Positions 1 through 12,423 of a DNA stretch of 64,000 nucleotides are shown here, piece by piece. The notes beneath the pieces are model-generated. The model ran no database searches, was not told the origin of the DNA, and worked only from the letters and a program-made list of their open reading frames with translations. The stretch's first letter is position 1. The number at the start of each line of letters is the position of its first letter. Position numbers and translations under genes: made by a program. Source of the DNA: Paragonimus westermani (Eukaryota > Platyhelminthes > Trematoda > Plagiorchiida > Troglotrematidae); the NCBI GenBank assembly GCA_008508345.1, contig QNGE01001015.1:8125-72124 (forward strand). The letters are read 5' to 3'.

Positions 1-38
<38 letters not shown>
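1..38. repeat. (AT)n microsatellite
   Basis: A pure AT dinucleotide tract at the window edge. It may continue to the left. Confidence 0.97.
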
Positions 39-41
<3 letters not shown>

Positions 42-132
42 GGTCAGTCACAGGACGGCTGATCAGTTTCAGCCTATGAACAAAAGAGATGCAATAGCTA
101 AGGAAAGTAATTCAGTTACATTCCTGCAAACG

Positions 133-360
133 CGGTGACCGCGACTCCGTGGTCCAGTGTGTAAGTGCTTGAATTACATTCTGCTTGTTCTTGGGTTAGG
201 GGTTCGATTCTCCGACGTGTGCGGTGCCGATGAGATTCAACTAGGTCGAAACAGCTGTCCGCTACATCGCTGGTGGTCACTTGGACCGAGTGTTTACATA
301 ACCTCGTCACACCCCCTTCTGAGGCCGTGGTGGCTGATGTGTCGTTTGTAGGTAAACCAC
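133..360 (+). repeat. tRNA-derived SINE-like repeat
   Basis: The stretch at about 145-216 resembles the internal promoter of a tRNA. A box-A-like TGGTCCAGTG is followed about 50 bases later by a box-B-like GGTTCGATTC at 201-210. A body of about 150 bases follows. It does not fold into a convincing complete tRNA cloverleaf, so a SINE or decayed tRNA pseudogene fits better than a working tRNA gene. The 3' limit is a guess. Confidence 0.4.
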
Positions 361-2329
361 AGAACGTCTGATCGACCTCAACATATGAGGAAAAGGCACC
401 ACTCGCAATAAAGCAGGGATATATATCTATTCTTATGACATAATTACTACTTATATATATATATCCTTAGTAACTACATGTGAGCCAAACCTAGCAAGTC
501 GATGTGTTGTAGTGAATTACACTGAAGCCGTATACAAGCCACGTTGACCTAACATCTTAATTGATGTGTTTATTATCGCGGACTCGTCATGTCGGCTACG
601 GATATCAGGTTAAGTAACCCATGGTCGTCACGGATGTGAAATTTACGCCTATCTATAACTCTTCCTTATCCATCTCGGTATACTTCACAAGGTGAAAATG
701 GTGTCTCTCGGCGAAGAAATATCTGCGCTCTGGTAAAACGCTTCTTACCTGTGAAAAATGTTGAGGTTAGGGATATCCAGGTGAATTCACTTGTGGTACG
801 TGTGTTCTGCATCACGCTTTTACTCTCAGATAAGTGTGGCATGCGTGAAAAAACCGAACGGGAAATCAGGAATGGAAACAAGTTTAATTGTTAAATGCGT
901 ACACGTTCACAAATGTCTTGTCTACTTTTAATAACAGCTATTTCAATCTTCTTCGCCTCGTCACTGTCCTCGAAACTTCGTTTCGTTCCCATATAAATCC
1001 ATCCAGGTAGTCTGTCCATTCATTCTTGGATGTACGGTCACTGGAGACGCTGTTCACTTCAACAATGGCTTGGTATATCCCAAAGGGAAAGCTGCCGGAG
1101 TAAAGGAGAAAACGGACATCGCGACGCTAAGTAGACGAACGTAGTAGGTGCAGGAATGCCACTGACTGGCATGCTGTTATTTCGAATAACCTTTCTAACC
1201 GACGATTTGAGCAATCATGAGACTCCCATCTTGGCATACGATGCCTGCTTGTTTTACTCAGCACAACCGTCATGTCCATCATATTTTATGTTCATGCCAT
1301 TATTTGGCCATCTTACAGTTTTACCGAACTGCTGGCGGTATCGATAACTAATGTTCGATGCAGCAAACGCTTTGCCAACATGTGGAGTGTGTGACGCAAT
1401 CGTCATGGACCGTGCACCGTATCCATTTGACCAGCTGGTTGCGAGTTTTAAGAAATGCTCGCTGGTGATTTGGCGCGTTTCTCACACGATCCCCCTTTGG
1501 TTGTGGGCTATTTGGCGAAGATAACGATAGTGAGCCACAGAGGACCTGTTGATATCTCCGTCGCAGACCAGTCATAGTTCCGAGACAGTACAAATCGGAT
1601 CGCCGTTTTAACGACAACCGGACCTCTTTTTGAAGTCGCATATGACACGTTAACAAACGCTCATCAATTCCAATCATTGCCCGACAAAGTCAATCACCAG
1701 TATTGGAGCTTCATTTTACGTATGCGGGATTTTACACGGTGTACTGGTAGAGCCAGTTTGACGAGTTGAGGCGCAACGTTCATTTAATCGTACCGCCTCT
1801 TGGTGTCTGTGATCTCTCTGTCACCTTGTTTCATGTGTAAAACCTAGTGTACACAGCTAAGTTTATCTTTTAAAATAGAAACCGTGAGACGCGCGCCCTA
1901 GCCTACTAGTTGTCACTTGTGCGTTCATCTCCACCTGCACAAGTTATAAGAGCTCTGTTTAGTCCATTGGATATTCCTAGGTTTAGTCGGGTACTCAGTC
2001 AGCCTTTCTATATTGCGAAACCACATTTCATCATCAGGTAAGTCCCCAATACTGAGTCAGACTTTTGGGTCTAACTTCGCGTGGAGTCCTTCAATGAACC
2101 GTAATGTCTGTTGTTCTTCAGGTCAGATTCGGAGTGTTTCCTTAGATCATCTGTCCTCCGCGACATAAGCGATCGGGGGATATCAGAATCTACCATCCAC
2201 ATTACTCAGTAGGCGTTTGTTGATCATTTTGTTCCATCATCTCATTTTGCCGTTTTTCTTGCACCTTCAGGTGGAAATTCTGTCCTAACTCTCATCTCAC
2301 TATCCACCTCTGACCTTCATCATTCCTTA
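361..2329. other. No recognised gene; unassigned sequence
   Basis: I recognise no protein family in either strand. Short open frames exist (for example 1348-1677 minus, 109 codons), but none shows known motifs. A good-looking splice donor, CAG|GTAAGT, sits near 2037. The frame just before it is open for about 40 codons, but the translation matches nothing I know. Confidence 0.5.
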
Positions 2330-2351
2330 TGTAGGCTTAGAATGCGATTTA

Positions 2352-2945
2352 TTATGTGCTTTCGACGTTCGCACCCTGAAACAGATGGGCCATAGGCCGC
2401 TTTCTGCGGAAGTTAAGCTCGTCGAATATCGATACGTGCTTCATTTCAAGAAGTAACAACCAGGACAATAGTCACCGTATTGAACTGGCAGCACCTCTTT
2501 CTCTACTCGATACTGACTCCACAGTCTCCGCTTCTGATCGGGGTGGAGTAGATATAGCCCTCAACACGATGGCCGCAGCCGCATTGGTAACTTGAATTTC
2601 GTTAGCGGTAGACTGTGCCATCCACGTGGGGGGGTCTGATAAGGCTAGCTCTAGATGCCATGTTTTCATTGTGTCTGTTTATGGTGTAGCTGACTGTGGT
2701 GATTGTGTCACTGAGCCCTTCTAGCCACTCTCGTTTGATTGACACAACACTGATACAGCTGCCCTCACATAAGTGGCCGTTACAATTATGTGCTAAACAC
2801 AAGCTACTTTTAGTCAGCACTAGTTCTAGGTATCGTGCGCCTCATTGTTATTCTTAACGCCCTTCTTCCTCGAATCAGATATTCTCTCAACCAGACTACA
2901 CAGCTGTTAGTTATTGATGGCGTGGCTCCACTCAGCAGTGTCGTT
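2352..2945 (+). pseudogene. LINE endonuclease domain, broken
   Basis: This is the exonuclease-endonuclease-phosphatase-like domain of the retrotransposon, which nicks target DNA in active copies. It runs through several frames. The 2352-2456 part ends at a stop. The 2458-2720 part contains the motifs DRGGVDIAL and FIVSVYG and one TGA where the family usually has Trp. The last part, about 2750-2945, carries KHKLLLVSTSSRYR and YTAVSY. At least three frame breaks rule out a functional product. Confidence 0.75.
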
Positions 2946-3059
2946 TATAATTGAAGCACATATTTTGATTCAGATCATACGTTGGTACGTCATGGTTCTG
3001 TTCTTACTCAATCCAATTCTCACACGCCATTCGAGAAGCAGGTATTATAGTGTGCAGCA

Positions 3060-4958
3060 CAGTGTTTCGTGGGTTAAACAATGGATCTCAGAGAAATTAC
3101 TACGGTTGTTAGACTCCAGCCGGGCTCTTATTTCCAACAGTTCACATAACAGATTTAGGGGGAATTTCGGTAGGAATCGGAGGCATAGCCTGATTGCCGT
3201 TCGTGAATCTCGGCTGACAGAGAAAGTTAACGGAATAGAAACCGCCTTCATTTCGGGGAATGCTAACAGACTCCTTGAGCCTATCCATACTGCTGACCCA
3301 GTGCGTACGTTTCTCAACAAGGCTAATAGCGAGGTGAACTGCATACTTGTCCGTAATGAATCCAGGAGGCTAGATCGCTGGAGTGGAACATTTTGAGTGT
3401 CAAGTTGGTTGTTCTCCTTCCACCATGATGCCGTCGCAGCTTTGCAATGCAGTAACCTGATCGGTAAATTTAGGACCACTCACTGAACCCATTGCATTTC
3501 GGCTCTCAAAAGCAATAAGATTGCTAGTCCAGATGATTTTCTGCGGGTATTTCTTAGAAAGTTGGGGTAGTGTTAGTAGAGACCCTGACGCGGCCGTTCT
3601 AACAGAGTACATTCCCGTTTACTCTTGTCACTCGGTCATGGTTCCGATGTTCTCAGCAGAAGTTGGGGCACTTGCGTAAACTGTTGGACTGTTATCTTGA
3701 CTCTTGTTACTACTAAGTTTCGGCACTCTTCGCTGACTCACTGCAGCTCAAAAGGCAGACATTAAGGAGTAACACGGAGATGCACTGCTCAAATTTTCAC
3801 TGTTCACCAAACTCTGGTGCAGCGTTGTACGTAGCGCCGGCCAACATTCATGGTTTTTTCTCGGTTGCAACGATACGTTCGATTCAGTTGGCTGAGCCAC
3901 AATTTTGCGTTGTCCAAACGCAAGGTTGTATCAAATAGTTATGTGAACATACTGTCGGCACTTTATTCTCGTACTTTAGCTGAGGTTAGGGTTTACGGTG
4001 AACTGTCTGATAATTCCAGTACCAGGAGCGGCATACTTCAAAGCTGCCCACTTCCACGGCCTTTATAATTTCGTGATTGACGAAATAATGGCGGACTGTT
4101 TGCGGCTTTCGCAAAATACCGACGTGGACCCCCTTCCTACTGCAAGACTGACTGTTGTTCTTGAATGTGCTAACAACAATGGTATTGGTTAATAATTTTC
4201 AAATAGCACAAACAGTGCTGAACACTATTTCGCTCTTTTACGAATACTTCGGAATGCTCTCAGACTGGAAAGTGGTTCTGCAACACTACTGGGATTACGC
4301 AGATTTAATGTTGGATAGTGAACTTGTGGAGATTGTTGACCAGGCTGTCTACTTAGGGAGTTGTATCAGCATCGGCGGAGATGTAGCGCGTGAAATAGAG
4401 ACCTGTATCTTCAAGGCTAGAGCGGTACTCGCCACTCCGGCTGACACAAATGTATCTCTCTGGGACATAAAGGTCGCATGTATAAGGAGACTGAGAGCTG
4501 TGTTACTCCGAATCTTGACCGCTGAGTGTTCATGACTTGAACCGTCTTCAGGTATTTGTTCATCGATATCTGCATTCGGTCACTAACCTCGGGTGACACT
4601 AGCGAGTAGGTAACTGAGAGGTTGGGGAGCGGGTGTTTGACAGTGGTTGTCATTCTCTAAATCTGCACAGACCTAGGTGATTAGGTTGTGCGCTGAAGAT
4701 GTCAGCTAGTCGTTTGCCACACCGAACACTTTTTTGCCGATGCAGTGGCCGACTGGTGTAAGGTGCAAGGTGGACAGATGATTACGTAAAGAAATACGGT
4801 CTTTCTCCAAGTGGTTGACCACTTCAGGTCGAGTTCGTCTCCCATTCTGAGGCCCTCCTGACTCCCAGTATTAGTGACCAGAAACACTAGGTGGAACGTT
4901 GGCTAATCATGCTCAGTGGCGTGAATGTTGTTGCTTGGTCGACCTGTCTTTAAAGTAA
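3060..4958 (+). pseudogene. LINE reverse transcriptase and C-terminal region, broken
   Basis: The longest uninterrupted part is 2914-3396, covering the linker before the RT. Its right half matches the family's 'RRLDRW' segment just before the fingers domain. Then follow frames 3850-4068, 3998-4192 and 4155-4535, which overlap. Each shift sits where the LINE protein should be continuous, which is typical of indel decay. Residues SRTLAEVRVYGELSD and FNFVIDEIM fit the palm region. The YADD box is degenerate (CANN). After 4535 the homology continues in broken form (ASRLPHRTLF near 4715; RAQWREC-like near 4910). Confidence 0.8.
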
Positions 4959-5180
4959 GTGCCTTTAATGAAGCAGGACAGTTTATACCATGAGTAACCT
5001 GCTATGGTGATGACGTCTCATTTTCACATATTGCTTGCTTTTTCATTTATAGGCTATAAACACCTTGCTGTTGAGTGGACATTTGTTTAGTAACTGGGTC
5101 TCTTCCGCCCCCTTATTTTTTCTTTACATGACCTGCTTGTTTCTGTCAAGTCGCTGTAAACTTCGGCGTGCTATTCTTCT

Positions 5181-6831
5181 TGACTGCCTTGACCGTCTGT
5201 TTGGTATTAGTGAAGTCATGTGTAGAAAGATCGATCATTTGTCTCCAATCAGTCCCGCTGACTTGATTGATTTCAAGGAACTGCTAAGCTAGCTTCAACT
5301 GAACTTGTAGACAGCGGGCTTCGAATGGTCAGTTGATTCGTTTTTACCTGACCTCTGTCGGAAGCCGAAGCGGCTGTTGGGCTCAAGTTGTTAAACTTAT
5401 CATATTACCAGTTCCACTTCTTCGCCCATCTGTTATTCGTTGATGGTATGGACAACATATCTTTCCGAAAATTTGAAGAAACTTAGGAGGTACCTCGTTT
5501 TTGGGGTTTGCTATCGTTCACTACTGCTCACATACTTGGTTAGTGCCACCTACTCATCCTGTAATATTTCTTATTAAATACGAACGTGTCGTTGCCTTTG
5601 TTGACCTGCGTCTTCTGTGATGTCATGATGAAATCTACTGATAGTTAAAATGTGAGGGATGTATTGTCTAATAACAACTCCGCTTTCACCACGAAGATGT
5701 GAAGGAGATTGCACTGTTTGACCATCGTCTCTGCCTCTTTTTCCACATCGAGTGGAATGGTCACGTGAAAAATGCAACCGCTCGTCAGCGCTTATTTCGG
5801 AAGGCCTTCAGTTGCTTACCTAACAATAGTAATACACAGCCTGTGGTGATTGGGTCACATGCTATCTGAGCGTTTACATACCCAGCAATCACTCGTGCTC
5901 ACTCACATTGTTGTTCGACATGGTTTTACGTTTCTTGTTTCTCTTAGTAAACATTTTCCATCATGCCTTATTTTTGAGGTGAACGACAGCTCTAGCCACA
6001 GCACCATCTGGGCAGGCTCATGATCGTTTATGAATAGGCCAGTTTCTTCATGGAAGAGACAACAAATGGGAGTTCTATCGTTCTTTTGTTGTCCACTTTC
6101 CTGGTTGCCACTCGTCTATGGTATGATTTCGATATATTTGAAAGGACAGTGCATATTCTTTAAAAGGAATGAAATCATAGTGCCATTACTAAGTATTCTT
6201 ATAGGCTGAACTGTTATTAGGCTGATAAGTCTCCAATTTAGGAGTTACAGGTTTTAATCTCCGCCACTCCCAAGATTAGTATCTGAAGTTCTCCAAAGTT
6301 GTCGGAGCCCATTTGGCTTTACTTTTCATCTTGGCGCCCTCTGGGACATGTACAAATCAGTCTGCATTGTCCTATTTTAACTGCGACAAGGCTGAGTTGG
6401 TTAATCTAAATCCAGTACCCCGTTTGTTAATGTATTTTGTCGTATCTTGTGCGATTAATGTTGCTGTTTATGTCTTGTTTGCGTAGGCATCAGCAGGGAT
6501 CTATGAACAAAAACGACCATATCATAGATATTTATACACATCACAATTTACGGAGGCATATCATAGCTATGCTATAGGAATGGTTCCTGCAAAGCGGAGT
6601 TTAGTTGACGTTAAGAAGTTGTTCAACTCACTTGCACAACCAATCTGTGCATAGGAGGGCATCCATAAGCAAAAATGCACGTTTTCATTCTTAGGCAATT
6701 GCACAAATGCGTTCAACTTGCACTAACTGTTGACTTACTTGTGCTTTTTTCAAATGCTGCTGATTTCTATTTTATCTACTCATTCCTTTTTTGGGCTTTT
6801 TAACCATACTCTAATCGCCTCATCTTTTCAG
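5181..6831. other. No recognised gene; presumed intron or intergenic DNA
   Basis: I looked for exons that could join the RS-rich exon at 6832 and found none I trust. A stretch after a TTTGCGTAG acceptor-like site near 6486 is open for about 50 codons, but it has no recognisable motif and no clear donor. Confidence 0.4.
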
Positions 6832-7123
6832 CACCAGCTCTTCACGTACACACGAAGCATGCCATGACAACCACAAATCACGTTCTCATGGGCATCAGTC
6901 TCCACACACACGGATCAATAGACGCCGACGGTCCACCTCCTCATCGCGCCGAAGCCCATATCGGGAACGACGCGACTCACACCGTCATCTACTACGTGTC
7001 CAACGAGATCGTTCTCGTTCTCACAAGCATTCGCGTCGGAAGCATTACCGGAAGCATTACAAGCAACGAACCAGTCCCGTTTTGAACTCGCCCCGAAGTT
7101 CAAGTGCAAATAACTCCGATTGA
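6832..7123 (+). CDS. Probable terminal exon of an Arg/Ser-rich (SR-type) protein
   Basis: A pyrimidine-rich tract and AG at 6830-6831 precede an open frame that starts with one base of a split codon, runs 96 codons and ends with TGA at 7121-7123. The encoded tail is about 22% Arg and 22% Ser with many His. It contains RS/SR dipeptides and runs such as NRRRRSTSSSRRSPYRERR and RDRSRSHKHSRRKHYR. Such low-complexity RS tails are known from splicing regulators, cyclin L, LUC7-like and similar nuclear proteins, where they are phosphorylated and bind other RS proteins. No RNA-binding domain is visible upstream in the window. The upstream exons are either to the left of the window, hidden in the 5' 6.8 kb, or disrupted by the LINE at 2330-5180. 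The exact protein cannot be named. Chance opening of this frame is possible but unlikely given the composition. Confidence 0.55.
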
Positions 7124-9981
7124 TCATCATTCTGGTGCACCCAACAGGTTATGCTGTTATCGACTGTATATAACCATGTTTCTCTCATCATGAATAGATC
7201 TTTTTGCTGACAACCTGCCTTCTGTCGGTGTTTGTGTTAACTTTGTAGACGTTGCCCATATATTTTCATTGCGTCAGGCGTGAGCGAAACGGAGGTGAAG
7301 TGACGTTCGGAGACAATCCGTAAACTTTCTTCATTGTACGAAGAAAGCCTACTGTTCGTGTGCTTCTGAAGCCAGTGTCATTGGAACTCATTTTTCCCAC
7401 TTAGCTGCTAGTGGTTAAACTCACCGATGACGATCTCACAATGGATTCGTTACTTTCTTACTCAATTATGTAAATACATTTGACTGATTTGTTTGTAGAC
7501 GAATTGCCAACTAAATTTGAAGTTTGGCTAGGTACGATACAAGTAGGTATTCACAAAAGATTTCATTGTGAAAACTCTGGGCTTCGGCCAGGTTGAAACC
7601 AGCTGCAATAAACGGCATACCCGAACACAGGAAGTGCTCTTTCAGCTGAACAGCGAAGCCCCCTCTGGAGCTGATGGATTTCATAGTTAAGCACAATTAT
7701 CCACTCATTTCTGTGTCGTTATGAGCCCACCAAGTGGCCTAGGGAATTGACTGCTTTGGCAGGATTTCTCAGTCAATGTCTGGAGGCATCCACTTACGCA
7801 ACCGTTGGGCACTTTGGCTCTTATCGCAATAGCCAGTTTGGCACATGGTTTACAAGGTACCTGGCTGTGAAAACAAGCTTCTGTTGTTTCGAACCAACAA
7901 CGCAGCTGATTCTCTTCTAAATTAACAAATATACCAGACTACTTATCAGACACAAGTAGGTACGTTGTGGTTGCCGAGGCAAACCTACGCAGACCATTGA
8001 TTTTAAAGAAGCGGAAGAGTCGAGATGTTTCACTATGGAGTATGAAAAATAAAAACAAAACTTTTGCACTTTTCTGGTAATTTATACTTGCTGCTTTGAC
8101 TGTGAAATTGGGTATGTGTGCGTGGTATGCGTTAAATTTACAGCACGTTTCTGTTGCACCTCACGCCGCGGGTTGGTCCAGAGTACTGTAGTTTGACTCT
8201 TCTGCCGCAATAGTTATTGTCCTTTTGACCCTACCATCCTAAGTTATAACTGTGAAACCCCCCTCACTTCCTTTTATTTAATCAACTCTCGGGAATACCT
8301 CACGATACCATCAGAACACTGCCACCGATGGATCTCATCCTGGGTACTAGGTTTTCGGATGATGCCGAATGACTAGGCTTTGGAATAAGACTTGAACGGA
8401 TCATTTAGTCTTCTTCGAAACAGCTATGTAAGTTGGTAATTGAGCTTACGACCTCACTGTTGTAAATCAATCTAACTGTCTCCGAGGTCTCTTGTTCCCT
8501 TCAATAAAAGCCAAACCTAGCTTGGATGTCCTCGTGTGATAATGTTCGCCTTTAAGAGTGTCTCCATTTTTTGCCTGATTCAGTTCTTGTGCAAATTGAC
8601 GATAGTGGCTTATTGTTTACCTTCCTCTAGGTTATTATGAGTAGCATACTTTACTCAAATAAACGTGTTACTGACAAATTGATTTGAAAGTGTGTTTGAC
8701 CCACTTCTTTGAACACCACCATCTGGACAGTGACTCACGAAAAATACTGATTGCCGCGTATGTAGTGCTAAGCTGTTTTTCGTAAATTATGAAACTTCCG
8801 TCACGCTCTGGTTTCGGTTTATTTAACAGACATGGGGATCTGAGCTTGCAATCAGTTTTGTTGAGTAGCAGTGATCAAAATGAAGCTGGTGTGATACATG
8901 GTAGTTACCGAAACTTGTGCAACCTCTTACAAATCCCACTTGTATCACAGAAATGCTTATGTTATTAGTGAACTACTTACTTTCTATTCCTTGGGATCGA
9001 TTTTGGTGACGCCCGTGGGCGAGGTTGATCGTATAACGTTTTGATGTTATCTTTTGTGTTGTCTAGTTATGCAGTAAGGAGGTGATTTGAATAGCTACGT
9101 TGGGTTCTCCTGCATGGTTGTTCCGACAAATAACTCGATACTATTCTTCTGCAAACTATAATGCGATACGATACTTTTTAAATAAGCACTACACAGTGTT
9201 TGCTAGTACGAAAGAATGATTGTTTTGTTTTCTGAACGTGAAAAGGGGAAGGGTGGGCATGAAAAGGCGTTACCCGAATTTCAGCAACGACCTCCTTGTT
9301 AGCACGAAACTGAAATATGGTGTACCAGTGTTAAATAATGCGCTCCACAATTTCGCCCAATTCATGTATGATTAGCGAGTGTCCATTATTGGGCCATGTT
9401 GAGGGAGTCAGTGTCGAAATGCAAGTGAGTTGTGCGGAAACTGTTCCGTTTGTCTGCGGTTATGTTATACCTTTTCGCGAACAAAAGCATTCCTGTTCGG
9501 ACGCAATCACTTGCGTCATAGTGTATGGGCCGTGCGTGTACAACAGCTACAGATTCCTGTTCTGTGCTCGTTGTTTCCTTCGTGGTTAAGATGTATTCCA
9601 TCTGGGTTTTTGAAAAGGTGATCAGAGCGTTGACTGTCTGAACCACACGAGCCGATGGTGCAATGGTCGTTCGATCGGAGGGGCAATGGGTTCTTCGACG
9701 TGGGCTGGAAGGTGTTTTCTTTAGACCTATTTGCTCGATTGTTCGCATAATTTGTGGGCTCCGTCAACCCGTTAAGCTGACTGGCTGTTGGGACTGACTT
9801 CTCGATTAACCTCCCGAATGAAACGTATGGAACATGTCGATAGCTGTGTGCAATGTTCACTTGCTTTAAGTTATTCGATGTTGTAAGTTCATTGGTGTCA
9901 TCATGACTTGTGTCCACCTACTTATCTCCAACTTTTGGTCTGTTTCTTTTTTCATTGCGAACATGAGCTCCGCACAGTGTA

Positions 9982-10070
9982 ATCACCATCCTCATCATAG
10001 ATAGCAATACATCAATCGTTCTCACTGATACTTAACTGCCACACAACCATGATGTAAAAACCAAACCTTC
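9982..10070 (-). mobile_element. LINE 3' tail fragment
   Basis: On the minus strand this reads as the terminal part of the same 3' UTR seen at 62.58-62.68 kb. Shared blocks include the reverse complements of AGCAATACATCA and CTTAACTGCCACACAA. It ends in a short ATGATGAGG-type tract. The body of the element is not recognisable to the right. Confidence 0.55.
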
Positions 10071-11724
10071 TGTCGGACCTAAATCCCGGTCTCTCCCTGT
10101 TTAGCCCAACATCAAGTTTTTCACAGCATCAATGTTCTACCTGATCTATTTTGCAAGCCATCAACGTGTGAATACACCTGACACGACATTCACGAACGTC
10201 TTCAACTTCTCTGATCAACCTCATGAAGTGATTTTTTTATCTTCTCGAACCTGTTGGTGTTCTAACCCAATCATGAATATGGGACACTGTTAGTCGTAGT
10301 TTGGAATTTCTCTGTTATTTGATTCGTAAGCGAATTGTGCGTCCTGGTTGTTGCCGTTTACACCCACCAATGGACGTTTTCTTTGTATGCTAACAGTAAG
10401 GTTGTTACTTTGCTGACGATAGCTTCTCAGCGCAGAGAGGATACTTGTCTTCTCATTGTCATGCATCGTGAACGACATTATTAGCCAGTGGACTAGACAA
10501 AATTTGAGCCTGTGGTCCTAAACTATTAGAATTCCGCTTGTCATGCTAGATGGCTGATTATTTCGTGTTATGAATTGTGTTGCTTTGGTTATTGGAACTC
10601 GGCACATTGCTCGTCTGTCTATACATGTCTTCTTTTTCCTAACCACTTGAATGTGGTTGTAACTGCTGCCCGCTTATATTTCCTCTGATCGTAAACGTAC
10701 TCTCGTTTGTCAGATTATCGCGGTCGGGGAATATCACGGCGTGTGTGATATTTTGCATCCTAACTAACTTATTGTTGTTCGAATTGGCAGCGTCTCGAAT
10801 CACAATACTCGCGCGTTCGACCCGAACTTGCTAGTGGATTTTCACAGGCAATTTGGTTCGTGTCACACCTACTGTTGTTTGTGTCATGTGGAATATGTGG
10901 CTGTGTTTGTATTTCCCGGTGCTTGAAATCTTCTGATGTGCAACTCGTGACCTATAGCTAATATGTCTCTGTTTGGTTTTGGACTGAGACATGCATGTTG
11001 GCACGTTTGGACATTGATGAAGGTGGTTTGTTTTCTAAACTGGTTACTTAGCTTGTTAATTCTGTGTTATCATGTCAGGTGGCATCTTCGAAGTTTTAGC
11101 TCCATTTGTAAGCTAATAGTTTCAAAACGATTATCTCATTTCAAGTGAGGTTACTCTGACCAGGTTAACCAGCGTGGTTACAGAATGTTTGTGAACCAAA
11201 GAGCCAATTCAATGGACAACACAACATCTGATCTTATAGGTTAATATAATTACTGGGCATTTCAGGCATGAACCGTCAGCGTACTTTGGAAATGAGTGGT
11301 GATTCCACGTCCCTTCTATTTTCTGGTTTAGCTTGTGACTCATAGTCGCTGCTTACTAGTAAAGCCTGCACTAGCTTAAGTACTACATGTATTTGTTGGT
11401 ACGTGGCATACATAGTTGCCGACATATTGTTCAAACATAAACACTAATGCACTCGGTGAAGCCTGGCTCAAATCTGTGACCTGTTGATTAGTAGATGATA
11501 TCATTACCATCGAGTTGTTGCTGGATAGCTCATTTCGTCGGCATCATGTGAGTGGTGTTTCACGGACTGATCCCAATATATATTTCGGAAAGGTATGCCT
11601 GCCAATGACACGAGGTCGGTCTGTGCTGTATGTGACATCTAATCAGAGCAGGAAATTCAGCATATATATTTATAGTAGTCCGTATTTTTTTCAGTTCATA
11701 AAGTAAAAGCTAGTCAACAGGGAG

Positions 11725-11745
11725 GATGGTGATGATGATGATGGT
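11725..11745 (+). repeat. (GATGAT)n tract, possible LINE tail
   Basis: A short TGA/GAT trinucleotide run. It resembles the tails that end LINE copies at 20.39, 23.20 and 62.58 kb, but the flanking sequence is not clearly homologous. Confidence 0.35.
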
Positions 11746-12331
11746 GAACTGTTAGATAGTGCAACATGTCGCCATGTTCAAAAGACAGGCTAAAAGTCGC
11801 TGGTGACTGGATAAGCACTATCCTGACAGAGTAGTTTTGTGAACCTTACTCATTCTCGTAATTTTCTAACTTCACTTGCTAACATGGTATCCAGAGGTGT
11901 TTTTGTGTCATCTGAACCCCATATTCGAACCAATTCTTTCGGGATCCGTCACTATCCAGCCTATCCATCATAGATCTTCCAGCGATGCGAAAATCATTAT
12001 GTAAACTATTTCTTTAACGATCTTCACTGGTGAGAACAGCTACATGCTGTCTGCTGGTCTAAGTCAATTGATGAGGTTAATCTTGTGTTTCTCGCAATCT
12101 TGCTGGTGTATCAGACTAACAGGGTGAAACATTATGACCGCTTGATCTGCCTTTTCTCCATTTATTTCAGTGGCTACTTACTTTAAATCATAAAATGTCT
12201 TCCATTGTGGTGAGTCTTATCAGCTACGTTGCCTTCTGATCTCGCCATTGAATCCCCACTGCGCTTGGGTGACTACGCTTCTTACTGTGTTTTCTGGACA
12301 TTAGATAATATGTTTTTGCTTTGTTTTCCAG

Positions 12332-12423
12332 TTTAAACTCGTCCGCCGAGCGATGTCCACGGACTCATTTACTTCACCTATCGTCTTGGCATCGCGTGTT
12401 CGTGCAGTGAAACCGAGTATATG
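12332..12423 (+). CDS. KYAT3: KYAT exon 1 (of those found): start codon and N-terminus
   Basis: Preceded by a strong pyrimidine tract and CAG (TTTGTTTTCCAG). The ATG at 12353 opens residues 1-23 and two bases of Trp24, and the donor is TG|GTATGT. The family's conserved N-terminal 'xxxWxEF' motif starts here as PSIW. The frame is also open from 12332 to the ATG (FKLVRRA), so the acceptor could join an upstream coding exon. Alternatively it could accept a spliced leader, since trans-splicing is known in flatworms, or a 5' UTR exon. Confidence 0.82.

Larger units (their letters stand above)
2330..5180 (+). mobile_element. Nearly full-length, inactivated non-LTR retrotransposon (LINE; endonuclease + RT)
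   Basis: Pieces of a single trematode-type LINE polyprotein follow one another in the right order over about 2.6 kb. First comes an apurinic-type endonuclease. Its start reads LCAFDVRTLKQMG near 2352, its middle FIVSVYG near 2665, and its end is a WRGSTQQCR-like stretch near 2920. Then comes the RT linker (KQWISEKLL, about 3079), then the RT (RRLDRW near 3365, ALKSNKIASPDD near 3505, YVNILSALYS near 3930, FNFVIDEIM near 4065). Next is the post-RT region (VYLGSCISIGGDV near 4350) and a C-terminal stretch ending with a stop at 4956-4958. The 3' UTR matches the copy at 62.6-62.9 kb. Many frameshifts and stops break it. At the RT catalytic box the expected YADD reads CANN (4166-4177), so both aspartates are lost. 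By the form of the protein it belongs to the CR1/RTE-like EN-RT elements; the exact clade is not settled. Confidence 0.85.
7124..12331. other. Intergenic or 5' intronic region; repeat tails only
   Basis: No protein-coding exon is recognised. A minus-strand LINE 3' tail lies at 9982-10070 and a GATGATGAT tract at 11725-11745. A frame at about 7610-7690 (+) reads vaguely like the start of an RT domain (...PSGADG), but it is too short to claim. The promoter and any upstream exon of the KYAT gene should lie here. Confidence 0.45.

Noticed and set aside
143..220. A functional tRNA gene
   Set aside because: Boxes A and B are present, but no full cloverleaf can be drawn.
9386..9748. 120-codon minus-strand frame as a gene
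   Set aside because: No recognisable domain; other frames on the opposite strand are equally open.
10963..11023. ATG frame reading MSLFGFGLRHACWHVW as an upstream mitochondrial-presequence exon for KYAT
   Set aside because: The phase would fit at AAG|GTGGTT, but the donor is poor, the peptide has few basic residues, and the link to 12332 rests on nothing else.
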